64,000 nucleotides of DNA from Shinisaurus crocodilurus (GCA_021292165.1 CM037878.1:191765118-191829117), one strand, 5' to 3'. Shown: positions 42,422-55,654, counted from the stretch's first letter. Notes: generated by a model not told the origin, from the sequence alone. A program made the numbers and translations.

Positions 42422-45344
42422 TTAAAAAGCTGAGACAGATTAGTATTTCTAGATATTCTGAAGTATTTGGGAAAGAAGAATGGGCAGTCTACTTTTTAAT
42501 AGATGCAGTTCACTTTACATTATTTCACTTTGAAACCCACTTACTTAGAAATAGCAGTGTTGCCAGAATTCATATTTCTTGGCTTAGAAATACACATTTT
42601 GGTGCCTTGTCATGCTCACCTCAATTCAGAGGAAATAAGCAATAATGAATTCTTGGCAGTTTGGATTTTTTTTAAAAAAAAAGTTCTTGAAAGAACTTAT
42701 TTATGTATAAAATCGAAATTTTATGGAACCAAACAGCAAAGCATACACAACAATGAAGACGGAAATATGATTCTTCAGTAACAGAGGAATTCCCCGGTGA
42801 AGCCTTTGTCAAACAATTAATGAATGGCAAGAGACACAGCTATCCCTTAGAATAGTGTTTTTAAAACTTTCAGTAATTCTGTTAATATTGACTGGTGTGT
42901 CTATCAGCCCTTGTGACTTCTAGAAGATTCTAGGGCACAGACAGTTCACATGTAGGACTGGCCAGGCCAGGCTTATTGGGCCTTATTGTTGCCTCATGTG
43001 AACACAGACCACATCCTGGTACATGCCCAACACTGCCCATGACTGCACATTGCATGGGGCAATTGGTACAGTTGTGTTTGCTGTCTTTCTGGGAAGCTTA
43101 ACTTTCATTTCTGGTCTTCTCATTTAGGAACCCCTGGTCAGCTTCCAAGGAACCCTAGAATACCCCAGAAAACAGTCTGAAAACCAATGATATAGGAATA
43201 GCGAATTCATATTTCTTGGCTTGGAAATACATCTTTTGGTGGCTTGTAATGCTCATCTCAAAAGTTAATACTGGAAAGTCAGTAGTTCTACATTTCCTGG
43301 CATCCTGGCTCACAGTAGTAACATAGTAAAACTTGAAAGGTGAAAGCCAGTTCTTCTCACCCAACCGTCAGACAGCTGGGTAGGGTGGGTGGCCAGCAAT
43401 CAGGTGGGAAGGGTCCACACATTGGTCCCTGCTCATGTGGTTTCAGACATGGCTACAGAGCGTGGGATGAAGCCACAGAAAAGCAGCTCCTAAACTATAG
43501 TAACTTATGAAAGGGACTCACTTGGGAAATTTCATAACAAAGATTAGCTGCTTTTAGCATCCTAAAATGCACTAAAATTCAGGACTCTTAGTAATATTTT
43601 TTTTTTGGGGGGGATTAGGTTGCTAGTGAATACAAGCAAATATTAAGAGGGAAAGCATTGATTCCACCTGGAATCTAGAATAAATACATTGTGCTACATG
43701 CTTTTGAAGAAACTGAAGAATCATCTGATCAGTATCCTCTGTGGCTAACTGGAGAAGGCAAAGAACTAGCTCTCAACACAACAGTTTCTTGAAGTAAGTT
43801 TCATATGTAAGTTTCAGTCAATATTAATTAATTTACTATCCTATTCTATTTCCAATCCGCCCCCACCAACTGTTCCCAAAATATTAATCCCTGCACTCAC
43901 TAGCTAATCTCCTAACAGTCCTAATCCAATCTCACAACTCCCGTTCCACTCCACTCCCACTCTTAACTACTTCTAAACAGCACCACCCACGGCTTATATA
44001 ACACAGGCTTTACCCTGTGTGTGGGGGTAACCCTTTTCACTCTCTCAGCCAATCATCTCACATATGCAAATACACCATTCTTCTTGCCCATAATTTCTCG
44101 CCCACCCTAGATTTACCTAACATAAAATACTGAGCTGCAACAGGAATACATACTTATAACCATAGACTCAATACAAGAACACATTATTTTGTACTTACCA
44201 TATATACACTTTAATTTACCCCCAATAACATAACATCACAGCATTCCATTTGTAGAAGGCCACTTCTGGATATGACCCAATATCAATGATCTAGTAAGGG
44301 AGGAACTGACTCCTCCATGTACCCTTTTCTTCCCTTGTCCTCCAACACATAATTGGCATTATCTGTTTGGTATGGAAGATGTGCTCAGACACATGCATGC
44401 AGCCCATTGCAGTGCACAAGGATCAGAGCAGAGAAAATATGGGTCTTTCGTATTGTCCATGATAGTTGTCATTTCACTTCTCTTTTACCTTCATGACTTT
44501 CTTTCAAGCTGTGAACTGTTTTCCCTTTAGAGAAACATAACATTGTCTCTGCTATTTCCTGAGTTAGTGCATTATTATTCTTGTCACAGACTGCTATAGA
44601 ACAACTTGTTCTTACTTTACACTCTGTACAAAAATATGTTGAGATTACATTCCAAATATGGCACTTCATTAATTAAGAGGAATATAGAGGGCAACCCCCC
44701 CCCCCATTTTAAGGCCTAGAGATTTTAAGGCTCTTTGGTGGAGGCAGCTGGGGAAATGAAAGAATTCCACCAGGTGGCAGCAGAAAGGTCATAGGAAGGG
44801 AAGAACAAACAGGAGTGGGGCACTCTATTTGGCCTGGTCTCCCTTCCACACATGGATCCAGGTGTAGCTGGTCCCATGACAGAGGGACTCAATTTAGAAT
44901 GGGTCTTGCAGCAAGCCCAACTTTCTGAAAACAAGCTTCGGTGCCATCACTAAGAATTAAACATTTATAGCAGTATATATAGAGGATCAAGACAGTGTGT
45001 TTTGGGGTGGCCGGCCTCATAATTCCTTTCTGTCATGTGACTTAAGGCATCACACAATTACTATTCATCTGGAAGTTGATCCCACAGCCATAAGAAAGTA
45101 ATTGACAAAAACTGGCTATAGCTGGGAAATTCTTTGACAGAAGCAGTAATCTGGGGTGACACATACTTTTTGCTTTTAAAAGATGGTGAAAGAAATGCAG
45201 AGAGGGTAAATGAAGAATGAATGGTGTGATACATTTGGAATTGATGATGACATCCATTCCTTGGATTTCAACTTGGAAGAAGCAGAGTACAAGTAAATTA
45301 ATTCCTATATTTAAAAAAAAATTCAGTCAGAAAAGCAGTCTGAA
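42422..45344. other. Upstream region without recognised gene
   Basis: No open frame here looks coding. A partial duplication is visible: TCATATTTCTTGGCTTAGAA at about 42571 and TCATATTTCTTGGCTTGGAA at about 43207. Confidence 0.4.
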
Positions 45345-45474
45345 TGCTAAAGCTAAGCAGGTCTGGGTCTGCTTAGTACCTGGAAGGGAGACTTTTTAGG
45401 AACTTCTGTATGTTGCCTTGAGTTCCATGAGGGAAGAAAGGTGGAATATAAATGTACTAAATAAATAAATGGCT
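45345..45474 (+). mobile_element. 5S-derived SINE variant (copy G) with a different tail
   Basis: AAGCTAAGCAGGTCTGGGTC and TTAGTACCTGGAAGGGAGAC match 5S rRNA. The tail GAAAGGTGGAATATAAATGT ends in AAATAAATAAAT instead of the CR1-like ATTCTATGA repeats. It therefore uses a different 3' end from the other copies. Confidence 0.75.
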
Positions 45475-46771
45475 GGGGCATGCTGGGAGTTGTAGGACTT
45501 TTTTCTGTCTTAACATGCATAGGATTGCTTTCCCCCCTTTTCAACTGTTTACCCCCTGGGAATATATAGTGGTGGAAAACTGTTAAAGTTCTAGCTGTAG
45601 TAATTTTTAAAAATTTAATTTGATCACATTGCTGAATCTGCCTTTTGGATAGCTTTAAATGAATGGATAAAGAATTCATTGTAATAACTGCATGTGTATT
45701 CATTTCCACTTATATTCCATTATTACAAAACAATGTAAAGTACACACATTAACAGCATAAAAAAAATTAAAATGAACTTACCACAATATTTGAAAGTAAT
45801 ATGAAATATGCTTAATCCTTACTTCTTCCATCGCTATAAAATTTCTATGCAACCCATTTAGGATCAATTAAGTATGTAATAATCATCTTTATCATAGTTT
45901 AAAAATCAGGGTGCAGTAAGTAAATATAAAGGGCTTTCTAGGAAGTCCTTCTGTGTTCTTATTCTACTACGCAAAACCTACTGTGGTTGAACTACAGTAG
46001 TTATTTTTTATGATCTATGGCTATGGTGCGGACATTGTATCAGGAAGAACATTTCTATTGGCCATTTGTTTTTTTTATTCACTCATATAACATGTGAAAC
46101 GTGGGGGAAACTGTATTGCAGTCTATATCTCCAGAATCTTAACAAGCCTCTCTGAAATGGGAGATTACTGTTCATTTTTAGGTATGGGGAATTGAGTATA
46201 AAAGAGAACAACTTAGCCAAACCCTCATCAGATTAAATTAAGGTCTAAATTAAAAAATGGTATGAGTGGTGCCATAGAGCCTCAGCCTCCATTCCTGCAT
46301 ACCAGTCTAATGGAATATCTGGGAGCCTACTCAATGTTACAAATCAAGAACACAAACCCTTTATTGGTGGTTTCTATTCTGATGCCATGGTAAAAAAAAT
46401 TCTGGATCAGTGTGAGGCTGGGACTCACACTGCCATGTGAGGCTGGGACTCCATGAAGGTATTTTAAGTAGCAACTAAGCCCTACTTCCTTGTGCGAATC
46501 AAGATTTAGATGCAGGGCAGATGTTAGAAATAAACTTTTTAATTTATGCTGTTAGTAACCCCAGGAAGTGTCTAGCTATGACATAAGATAATATGACCCA
46601 CAGGAATGGTGAAATGCAAGAAACAGGCAAGAGATGTATACAAAAACCAGTAACAGTATTTAGCTATTACCTTGCTTTCTTTGCCAGTAATGATCTCACA
46701 GACAAGACAAATGTTATGAAATAATTTGTTTGAACACTAGGTCACATTTCAAAGTATGTGAACTCCTTGTT

Positions 46772-47983
46772 TATTTATTTTATTTTATTTATTTACATTT
46801 ATCAATCGCCCATCTGGCTGGCAACCGGCCACCCTGGGCGATGTACAAAATAAAATACATTTAACAAGATAAAATACATTTAAAACAAGATAAAATACAT
46901 TTAAAACAGTATTAAAATATTTAAAAATCTTAACCCACCCCATATTCCCGCCTGAACAGCCAGGTTTTTAATGAGCGGCGGAAGCTCAGCAGAGAGGGGG
47001 CATGGCGGAGGTCACTCGGGAGAGAGTTCCACAGTACGGGGTCCGCCACAGAAAAGGCCCTCTTCCTCGTCCCCACCAGTTTAGCTGCTCTGGCTGAAGG
47101 GAGAAGGCTGTCTGTGGCAGATCTTGTTGAGCGGCCTACTTGGTGTTGCTGGAGACGCTCCTTGAGATAAACTGGACCGGAGCCGTATAGGGTTTTAAAG
47201 GTCAAAACCAACACCTTGAATTCGGCTCGGCAAGCAACTGGTAGCCAGTGCAACTCCTTGAGCACTGGCGTGATGTGATCCCGGCGGCGGCTGCCTTTAA
47301 CCAGGCGAGCCGCCGCGTTCTGTACCAGCTGTAGCTTCCGAACCGTCTTCAAAGGTAACCCCACGTAGAGCGCATTACAGTAGTCTATGCCCAACCCCTC
47401 CAGGCGGTCCAGGAGGATACCGTGGTCAACGGTATCAAAAGCCGCTGAGAGATCGAGGAGGACTAGAAAGGAGCATTCGCCCCTATCCAAGGCCCTCCTC
47501 ATATCATCCACCAAGGCGATCAAGGCCATCTCCGTCCCATGTCCAGGCCTGAAGCCCAACTGGCATGGATCTAAATAATCGGCTTCATCCAAGTGTGTCT
47601 TCAACTGAGCACCCACCACCCGCTCGATCACCTTGCCCAGAAATGGTAAATTGGAGACTGGGCGGAAGTTGTTTAGATCCTGGGGATCCAAGGAGGGCTT
47701 CTTTAGAAGCGGTCTTATTATTGCCTCCTTGAGGGCTGATGGCATCACTCCCTCCCCGAGGGAGGCATTCACCACCGCCTTGATCCCCTCACCCAGTCTC
47801 TCCCTACAGCTCATAATGAGCCAGGACGGGCAAGGATCAAACAAGCAGGTGGTCGGCCTCACAGATGAAAGCACCTTGTCCACTTCATCAGAAGGAAGAA
47901 GCCGGAACCGATCCCACAAAACCGGACTGCCATTGACCTCCTCCCGCTCACTCCCTGTGTCCACGACCTCCCGCTCACTCCCT
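46772..47983 (-). mobile_element. Internally deleted L2-like LINE with intact 14-bp target-site duplication
   Basis: The element is flanked by identical copies of GTGAACTCCTTGTT at 46758-46771 and 47984-47997. Its minus-strand frame runs open from 48006 to 46930. It contains NFRPVSNLPFLGKVIERVV, GHGTEMALIALVDDMRRAL and DLSAAFDTVDHGILLDRL, then jumps to DYCNALYVGLPLKTVRKLQL and the C-terminal LWNSLPSDLR. The block with the YADD-type catalytic box, present at 21414-21809, is missing. The first residues lie in flanking DNA. The copy is 5'-truncated and cannot encode an active transcriptase, but its frame is unbroken, so it is young. Confidence 0.85.
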
Positions 47984-47997
47984 GTGAACTCCTTGTT

Positions 47998-49010
47998 GGC
48001 TTGCAAATTTCAGTAAAACTAATGAATCAACTGTCACAAATGAAAATAAATAAAACTGGGATAACCATTGAATTGATGTAATATTACTGTAGAAAGAATT
48101 TTTATTTGCATAAAACTAAGGATTGTTTATAAAGATCTATATTTATTTCTTCTCTGGTTTTATATCACTTAGCATAATACACTTAGAGCTGGAAAAAAAT
48201 TTAAAAAATGAAATCCAGTACATTTAAGCATTCAACGTTCAGATTTTGTAGTTTCAATTTGATCTTAAAATTTGAGATTTGCTATTGAAATTTCACCTCA
48301 AAATTCAATTTTTCTTGTTTGTTTTTGTTAACAATATTTGCTTAACAGGATGAAAGTTATTAAATAGTATTTAAAAGTTATTAAATAGCGTTGGCAACTC
48401 AGGTTGAATTAAAATATTTGCCACATATTCAGAGAATATTTAAAGAATATTCACAAAGACAAGAACTTTGAACACATACTTTTGGAAAGCAAATTTCTTT
48501 CAGCTTTCAGTCTTGCAAAGTTAAACAACCGAAATGTTCCTTTTCCTGGTTATTATGGTCAAGGTTAAACATTAAAAGGACAACATTTTTTGTTAGCTTT
48601 GGCTATCACAGTCACAGGTACAAAATAAAATTTATTTATGAAATGCATATAAATATGATCTACAAAAGTCTAGAACATATCAAACTGCACAGAAAACCTC
48701 AATCCACAGAAAAATGTAACCAGAGCCATAGGCACATGTTCAACCTTAGGAGGAAAGGCAGCAAGTAAAGATGCTTGAGGAATCCAAGCCCTTATTCATG
48801 TGTTCCGAAGAATGTGTGAGGGTTCAATGTGGAGATTGGGCCACACCCATCCTCCTCAGGCTCTTTATTCCCCAACCTCACCACTCCACATGGTGAGATC
48901 TGAAGCAGGGTTCTGCTCATGTCCTAAAGAATGCAAGTAGCACACTCCCTGTTTTATTAGGGTCCCTAATCACATGAAGCATTCGACTCATGTTCAATTG
49001 AACATGAATA
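47998..49010. other. AT-rich upstream DNA, nothing recognised
   Basis: The DNA is AT-rich and has no open frame of note. A short direct repeat AAAGTTATTAAATAG occurs twice near 48352-48388. Confidence 0.45.
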
Positions 49011-49186
49011 CAGGCCTGTGGCTCACGCTGGCTCAGCTTGTCTGAGCGTGGAAAGCTAAGCAGGGTCAGGCCTGGTTATTACTTGGATGGGAGACCCCTC
49101 CTCTAGTTTCCTGCATTGAGCAGGGGGTTGGACTCGTCATAGCCTTGTAGGCTCCTTCCAACTCTATCTATGAAATCTATGAAATA
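49011..49186 (+). mobile_element. 5S-derived SINE (copy F), near full length
   Basis: CAGGCCTGTGGCTCACGCTG opens the copy, the 5S core AAGCTAAGCAGGGTCAGGCC follows, and it ends CTATCTATGAAATCTATGAA. It is the copy closest to copy A in sequence. Confidence 0.87.
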
Positions 49187-49359
49187 GAACCCCACTTCAG
49201 ATCTCTCACTGCATGCATGCACACAAAGAGGTCAGGGAATTAAGGGGCAGGGCCTGTGGCACATGGGGATGTTGGGGCCAGGGCCAGCATGAACAGACCA
49301 GTCCGCATCCCTACTTTGAGCCCTCATGCCTTCTTTGGAACACGTGAATAGAGTGTATG

Positions 49360-49680
49360 ACTGGGTTCAGATAACGCGATAACCCACACTCCAGGGTTGA
49401 GTGTGGATTGTCGTTGAATTGTGGGTTGTTGTTGAAATGTGGGTTATTGTGTTGTTTGAACCCAGCCAAGATAACAAACTATGGAGCACAACCTACAGTT
49501 CACAACCCAACAACAAACCATGGGTTCTCCTCCTGGGTTGTTCATGGTTAACAAGCCATGGCTTGTTAGTGCAGCTGGGTTCAGACAACACAATAACCCA
49601 CATTTCAACAACAACCCATGGTTCAATAACAACCCACACTCAACCTCTGAGTGTGGGTTATCATGTTGTCTGAACCCAGT
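49360..49680. mobile_element. TIR MITE (ACTGGGTTCAGA family), copy 2
   Basis: The same TIRs and internal blocks as 1476-1791 are present over 321 bp. The flanks GTATG and CTATG match at four of five positions. Another GC-rich TIR element begins five bases after its right end. Confidence 0.85.
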
Positions 49681-49684
49681 CTAT

Positions 49685-50148
49685 GGGCCGGTTCACACTA
49701 CACGGGAACTGTGGGGGAGCAGAAGCCCCCCGCGGTTCCCGTGTCATGTGAACGCCGGGCAGGGGTGCCCCCGTGGGATGGCCACACGCAGGAAGCATGC
49801 AAAGTGACCATGGGCGGTAGAGGGGTAAGCCCCTACTGCATGTGGCCACCCTGCCGTGCGAACAGTGGGCGGACGCCCCACGGGGGCCTCCCATGGCCAC
49901 GCAGAGGCGGCAGCCCAGAGCGGCTGGAGCTGCGGCCACTCCGGCCTGTAGGGGCAAACGGCCCCTCTGGGCATCCCGAGCCCCCTCCCCCTAGCGCTGG
50001 GAAGCTCGCACTGTGGTGCGGGGACTGCCGGCTCCACCAGGGTCCGCCCATGCGTGCGGGTGCAGGTCATCTGCAGCGCTCCACCGGACCCCACGGACGG
50101 CCCCGTGGTGCCTCCCCCACTCCCCGCCCAGGTCGTATGAACTGGCCC
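49685..50148. mobile_element. GC-rich TIR transposon, Harbinger-like ends
   Basis: The left end GGGCCGGTTCACACTACACG pairs with the complement of the right end GTCGTATGAACTGGCCC. Three-base TAT flanks both sides, a length that fits PIF/Harbinger, although that superfamily usually prefers TTA or TAA. The 464-bp body is very GC-rich. Open frames of up to 175 codons cross it on both strands but have no family likeness. Confidence 0.65.
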
Positions 50149-51339
50149 TATGTCTTTGCAAACTCCAACATGAACTGACCTGATCTGCACCTCCCGGACT
50201 AATGTGCAGATTGGAACATAGTTATCCACTGCTGTTTGCACTTTCCAAATGCCCTAGCCTAGTTCTTGACTCAAAAAAGAAAAGAAAAACCATGTCAAAA
50301 CCCATTTAAAATGGAATTTTAAAAATCAATTTAGAAATGCATACTTTAAGGAAAAATGCATTTAGTTTAGAGAGAAATGAAGCTTGTAAATACATATTTA
50401 AATGTACATTTTTGGTGGATGTTTTTTTTTCTTTAAATGCAGATGAATATGGCAGGACAGAATGGACTTATGGGAGAATGCATGCAAAAGTGACGCAGAG
50501 CAGAAATATTTTGATTTGCCCATGCCAAGAAGCAAGCAGCTTGCTCCCAGCTTCCTTTCAGCACATGGCCCAAAGGGAGAGAGGGAAATGGCTTCAGAGA
50601 ATGTGTGCTTGAGCCAGCCAATCCCCCTCCCCCCAACACACACCAATAAAATGAATTAAGCTGTGAAGGAGCTGTCCCCATAATGCTTAAAGAAGGAGGG
50701 TGGGTATGGATTGTATCACGTCTCAATCCCTCTTGCCTGCTGGCTTGATAGAGCTGCTAGGCAAAAGGAGAGTCTGTTAGACTATATATAAAGGGGCCCT
50801 AGGAGTAGCAAGCTATGCGTGGGGCAGCAGGTCTTCTTCCCAGAGTCATTGGAAATTTCTTATTTTCCCCCATCCACCACTGAATGAGGGAAATCTGAAA
50901 GGTTGCATCCAGTGCCAATGCATCATTTGCCTTCTGGGTGGCTTCTTCCTATTTGCCAGGAGGATTCTTATAAAGAATCTCCACCAGATACCAATTTATT
51001 AGTCACATCACACGTGAAGGATTTTCAGAAGCACCATAATATTTTGCAAGAGTCTTCTTATTCTTTGCTAATTTACTCTTGGCTAGTGATGACATGTTAG
51101 CAACAATGAATGCTAATTGTGTCAGTTCAATAGCCCATATTGTCTTCATTAGATCTGGTAATGGGGGGGGAAATGAATTTATGAGGACAAATTTTATTGT
51201 ACAAGCTTCATAGTAAATGCCCTGACAATAGATACACTCAGAATCATGGGGGTTGTACCACTGATGTAAATAAAGGGTTTGATACATATGCCTATTACTA
51301 TCTTAAAATCTATGCTTAGAGCTGTGATAAGCTAAATGG
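50149..51339. other. Upstream region, nothing recognised
   Basis: No coding signal and no named repeat is seen, apart from A/T-rich homopolymer stretches. Confidence 0.4.
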
Positions 51340-51446
51340 ACAATCCTTAGTGGATAATCCTATAACATGTCTACTCAGAAATCAGTCCCACTGAGTTCTT
51401 AGTGATGCTTTTTTTAAACAGTGGCCATGCATCAACAGAGGGTTTA

Positions 51447-51541
51447 GTTAAGGCTGCAATCCTATACCTATTTACCTGTGAGTAAGTTCCAATGAACTCA
51501 ATGGATCTTATACCTGAGTAGACATGTTATAGGCTTGTGCT
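51447..51541. mobile_element. Palindromic MITE, TGCAATCCT family
   Basis: GGCTGCAATCCTATACCTAT begins the copy and GAGTAGACATGTTATAGGCT ends it. A partial copy in opposite orientation lies 50 bp away at about 51350-51395 (CCTATAACATGTCTACTCAG). Confidence 0.6.
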
Positions 51542-54124
51542 ATAAATGCGCTTAATTCTCAGGGTCAGCCCTACCATTACACAAAGGGAGGCGGTTGGCT
51601 CAGGTGGCAGATTTTGTTGGCAGATGGGCAGCAGCAAGTTGTTGGAGACAAGGACTTTGTGCCCTAAGCTAGTCTGCTGCCTTCAGGTGCAGTTGAGAAC
51701 ACTGTCTGATCATCAGTGCTGAAGAAAGATTCAACTGCCAGATCAGTTGACTTTTGTACATGGAGTGGGAGGGGACACCATCTTGTTGTTCACCTCAGTT
51801 GTCGTCTTGAGCCAACCCATTTAATTTTTGGCTGGATTGTGGCTGATATAGTAGTTTTCTTACGTTATACATGTATTATACATTCCTTTCCATACAAAGA
51901 AATTAGGCGTATAGGTATAGCAAGTTTAGCTTGGGAGAGGCTCATGATTTCATATATATAACTGGTTTAAAACAAAAAACAGTCCACACTTAACAAACCA
52001 AAAACGTTAGTCCCAAGCCTCTTTGGGCAACTGTTCCATGAACCTATTGATTTTGTTTTGCAATACGTAATGTGTCCACATTTCCCCATGGTACCTCTCA
52101 TAAAATTATTAGTAGTAATCATCATTAATGAATCTATAGCTTGCCTTTCTACAAAAGTACACAGGGAAGCTTACACAAAATGAACACGCTGCAGAATAAG
52201 GTAGAATGAAACAAAATACAAGCTAAAATGAAAACAAGCAAAACTACCGGGCCAGCAATAATTATGGAAGATGTATGAAGTGACCTCCGTTGTCCCACTC
52301 TCTTAGCCTTAGCCAGCCAGGTCTTTTGTTTCTTTAAACAACTCTGCCCATTCTATTATGCTGACACCCCCCACCCCAGTGTAGAACTCATGCCCTGAAC
52401 ATGTACGGGGTGCCGCCTCTCTACTTTCCTTCAAATCCTTCCTTGAGACCCACCATTTCTGTGGTTCCTCATTGATCTTCCTTCCCAATTGTAACCAAGA
52501 TTTAAGCGTAACTGCATTTGCCAACATCCCTCCCTCCCACTACCTCTCCCTCCCCTTTCCTTGTTCATTTTCCTAATATCTCTTTTAGATTGCAAGCTCC
52601 ACAGGGGCTGGAACCAGCCTATTCAAACTTTACTGGCTTGAGATGTTGTCAGAGGGATGGTCCAAATAATCTCCATGTGACGTGCCCTTCTAGCTTGGAG
52701 GATGCTGTTGGCTGTGTGACTGTGACCTGGCCTATCTGCAGGCAGGAATGTTGCAGCAATTCCTAGGACTGTAACATCTTGAAGTGCTGCCATCCGCATG
52801 GAAAGCTCAGCCAGTCAACTGTTGCTTTGTCAGAGGAAGGCCCAGGTCATGAATTGCGTTTTCCACACAACTGCTAGCAGGCAGGACAGAGGACAGCTTT
52901 GACAGCATCACAGGGAATTAGAGGAGTGCACTGACCCCACTCCCCCACTTCGACTCAGAGCTCAATTAAGTGCTTTGGAAAATGGCCGGCTCCTGTTCGG
53001 ACTGATTCAAGTTGGTCTACTTCAACTTAGTACAGAACCCAAGTCAAGGTTTAGAAAACCGAGGCTTCATACTTCCCATTGACTATCACAGAAAATCTAA
53101 AAAATGGCTATAATTTTTTTCTCTTGGTAAGAACTGGATGACAGTTGCAGGCATAGTAGCTCCTTAGGAAGGTATTAAAGCTACCCAATGTCAGAAAAAT
53201 AGGTGCAGGGGGGTTGTGCTATTTATGTTTTGATTTTTTTAAAAAGGGAATTGCTGATAACTTGCTTATTTCTTAGCAGAATTGGATGGCCAATTGCAGG
53301 AATAGTTGCCCCTTCCGTGGGGATGAAGCCTGCCAAATTGTAGAATGATAGCCATAGGGGGGGTTGTGCAAGAGCAGCTTTTACATTTTGAGAGTCTCCA
53401 CAAGAGGATGCATTTATCCCCTTATGTTCTTTGTGGATCATTATTCTGAAAATGACAGACAGAGATATCCCTAAGAGACCTGAGAAGTTTCAGAAGGATA
53501 GGTGCAGCAGTTCATGTGGAAGGAGAGTCCTCAAATTATTTGGCAGGGTGCTTTGCTTCCCTTCCCCCCTTGCTTGTGTTATTTTGGTCAATTTGTATGA
53601 AAATGATCTGTGTCATAGAGGTAGCACCAAAGCAAGAAATCTGCAGTTTCAGAAGGACAGGTATAGGGACTAGAGAATAATGATGCTTGAAAACCAGTTT
53701 TTCATAATGAAGCATTGCAATGGAAGAATGGCCATCTCATGTTCCCATCCTTGCCCTCCCCCAAAGCACAGTGATTACAGCCCATAGTAAAACAAGCCCA
53801 AAATTAGAAGGTGAACCTGTCAAACACTCAACCACACTCCCTCCCTCTCCCTCCCCCCTGCAGGGTTTAGAGAAATGAAAGCAAAAGTTGCTACATGGAA
53901 ACATAAAGTCTGCGTACTGAAAACACAAGTTGGTAATGAGACCTCGTTCTGGAGCAGCTTCAGCCCTGTTGGCTTTGGAGGGAAGTCCGCTTTGCCTTGG
54001 GACTCAACGTAACAAAACTGAAGCCGCTTGATTCTACTTTGAACAAAGTCCAAAGTCCAATGCATATCCTTACAGGGAATTGTTTTTATTTCTGTGAACT
54101 GTCCCAAGTCCTGTTTCTTTAATC
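51542..54124. other. Upstream region without recognised gene
   Basis: Near 52118-52215 and 52585-52615 the text resembles old LINE 3' UTR sequence (TTAGATTGCAAGCTCCACAG). No exon-like open frame was identified. Confidence 0.4.
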
Positions 54125-54346
54125 TTTTCAACTAGGTATTTTCCCAAACCAGCTTTCTTCAGCTTAAATTATTCCTGCTTCCCAAGAAGAAGGAAATTTC
54201 ACAGGATATCCCCCAAAACACTCTTTTTCTCAGGTTGGCACCTCTTCTAAAAGATGCTTTGATTTGTATTACAAGCTGTCTTTCCCCATACCTACTGTGT
54301 TCAATACGTTTTGCACCTCTTCTGAAGCGCTAAATGCGAACCACTT
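54125..54346 (+). repeat. Direct duplication, copy 1 (about 220 bp)
   Basis: The segment from TTTTCAACTAGGTATTTTCC through AAATGCGAACCACT is repeated in the same orientation at 56034-56250 with only a few substitutions and one 4-bp difference near the start. Confidence 0.93.
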
Positions 54347-55518
54347 CTAAAAATATCTTCTGGTCTAATGCAGCACAAATCTGAACCAATATTTTTGCTA
54401 CAATATTCCATCATATTTAGCTATATTTATCCAGGCTATTTCCTCACTTCTGTTCATTTCTTCAAGAGGAGAGTAAGGAATTCAGGAAATTAATTTGAAC
54501 ACCCATACTGTGTTGTTGTTGTTTTGTTTTTAAGCAATCTAATTAATCAAATTAAAAACTGTTGTTTTGTAATCCATCTGTCAGCTTGGTACATTTCCAA
54601 ACTATCTGAGTGGATCAGTTGGTTTAACAGTATCTCTGGAATTCGCACTCACTCTTTTATGCTGTTGCCACATGTTCATTTGGTCCAAAGCACGTCAGAA
54701 AAAATCCCAAGAGGCAATGAGCTAGCTGTCTGTACCTTTCGCGCACAGTCATAGGTAATTTATTCAGTTAACTAGGGAACAATGCCTCTTAGTTCAGTGG
54801 AGAAAAGTGTAGGAGTAGGAAAAATGCCTTCTTTTGAAAATATGTACCTCTACGTCTCCTAGCACGTCCTCCATAGACAACTACTGTATGTCTCCCCCCA
54901 CCCCACCCCATTTTATAGCACTTAACTTTGGAACGTTTATTTTATTCCCTGTTGCTTCGCTGAAAAAAATGTGTTTCCTGTAAATAAGAACATTTTTTGG
55001 TTGACTGATATGAAACTTGCAGCATTGGAGCCACATCTGTGTATATCATTTTCAGGCTATAGGAACCGAGGCAGGCCTGCCAGGATACCCAGACTTGAAA
55101 CAATACTGGTAAAGGCTGTCATCGAAATATCAATGATTTAAAAACATTCTCCATTTCTCTAGAAGCAGCTTAATTAGAAATACTTAAGGATACTGTTCTG
55201 TGACAGAAGGAAGGCTATTGAAAGATAGTCATAATGGGTGGAATCTAGGGGAGGTTTTACAGGTGAAAGTAGAAATCATTGTACATGTCGTTCTAAAAGT
55301 TTCTCTAGCCTTCATTAAATGGTAATGCAAAAGGTTACCCTCAACATGTAGTGCATTCTACCTGTCAGAGCTGGCCTTGCTCTCTGGGATACGCGCACCA
55401 TCACTGTCTCTCGAAGAGTGGATTGTGTTGTAGGAGAGTCGCTTATATCAAGCCACTGGGGAGAAACTGAACTCCTGAGATGTCCCTTTCTTCAGCAGGT
55501 TATTGCTGTGGAAAAGCA

Positions 55519-55654
55519 TTCCCCAACCTGGTGCTCTCCAGATGAGTTGGACTACGACTCCCATCATTCCCAGCCAGGACGGTCATCAACCATGTTGATT
55601 GGGGCTGATGGAGTTGTAGCCCAACATATCTGTAGGGCACCAGCTTGGGGAAGG
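55519..55654. mobile_element. Hairpin MITE (CCCCAACCTGGTGCTCTC family)
   Basis: CCCCAACCTGGTGCTCTCCA pairs with TGTAGGGCACCAGCTTGGGG around TTGGACTACGACTCCCATC and GGAGTTGTAGCCCAACA. It lies between the two copies of the 220-bp direct duplication. Confidence 0.75.

Noticed and set aside
46930..48006. 358-codon open frame as a host gene
   Set aside because: Its motifs are those of LINE ORF2, and a 14-bp target-site duplication surrounds the segment.
49651..50241. Overlapping open frames of 165-175 codons on both strands
   Set aside because: They lie in a GC-rich TIR element (49685-50148) where stops are rare by composition, and neither translation shows any domain.
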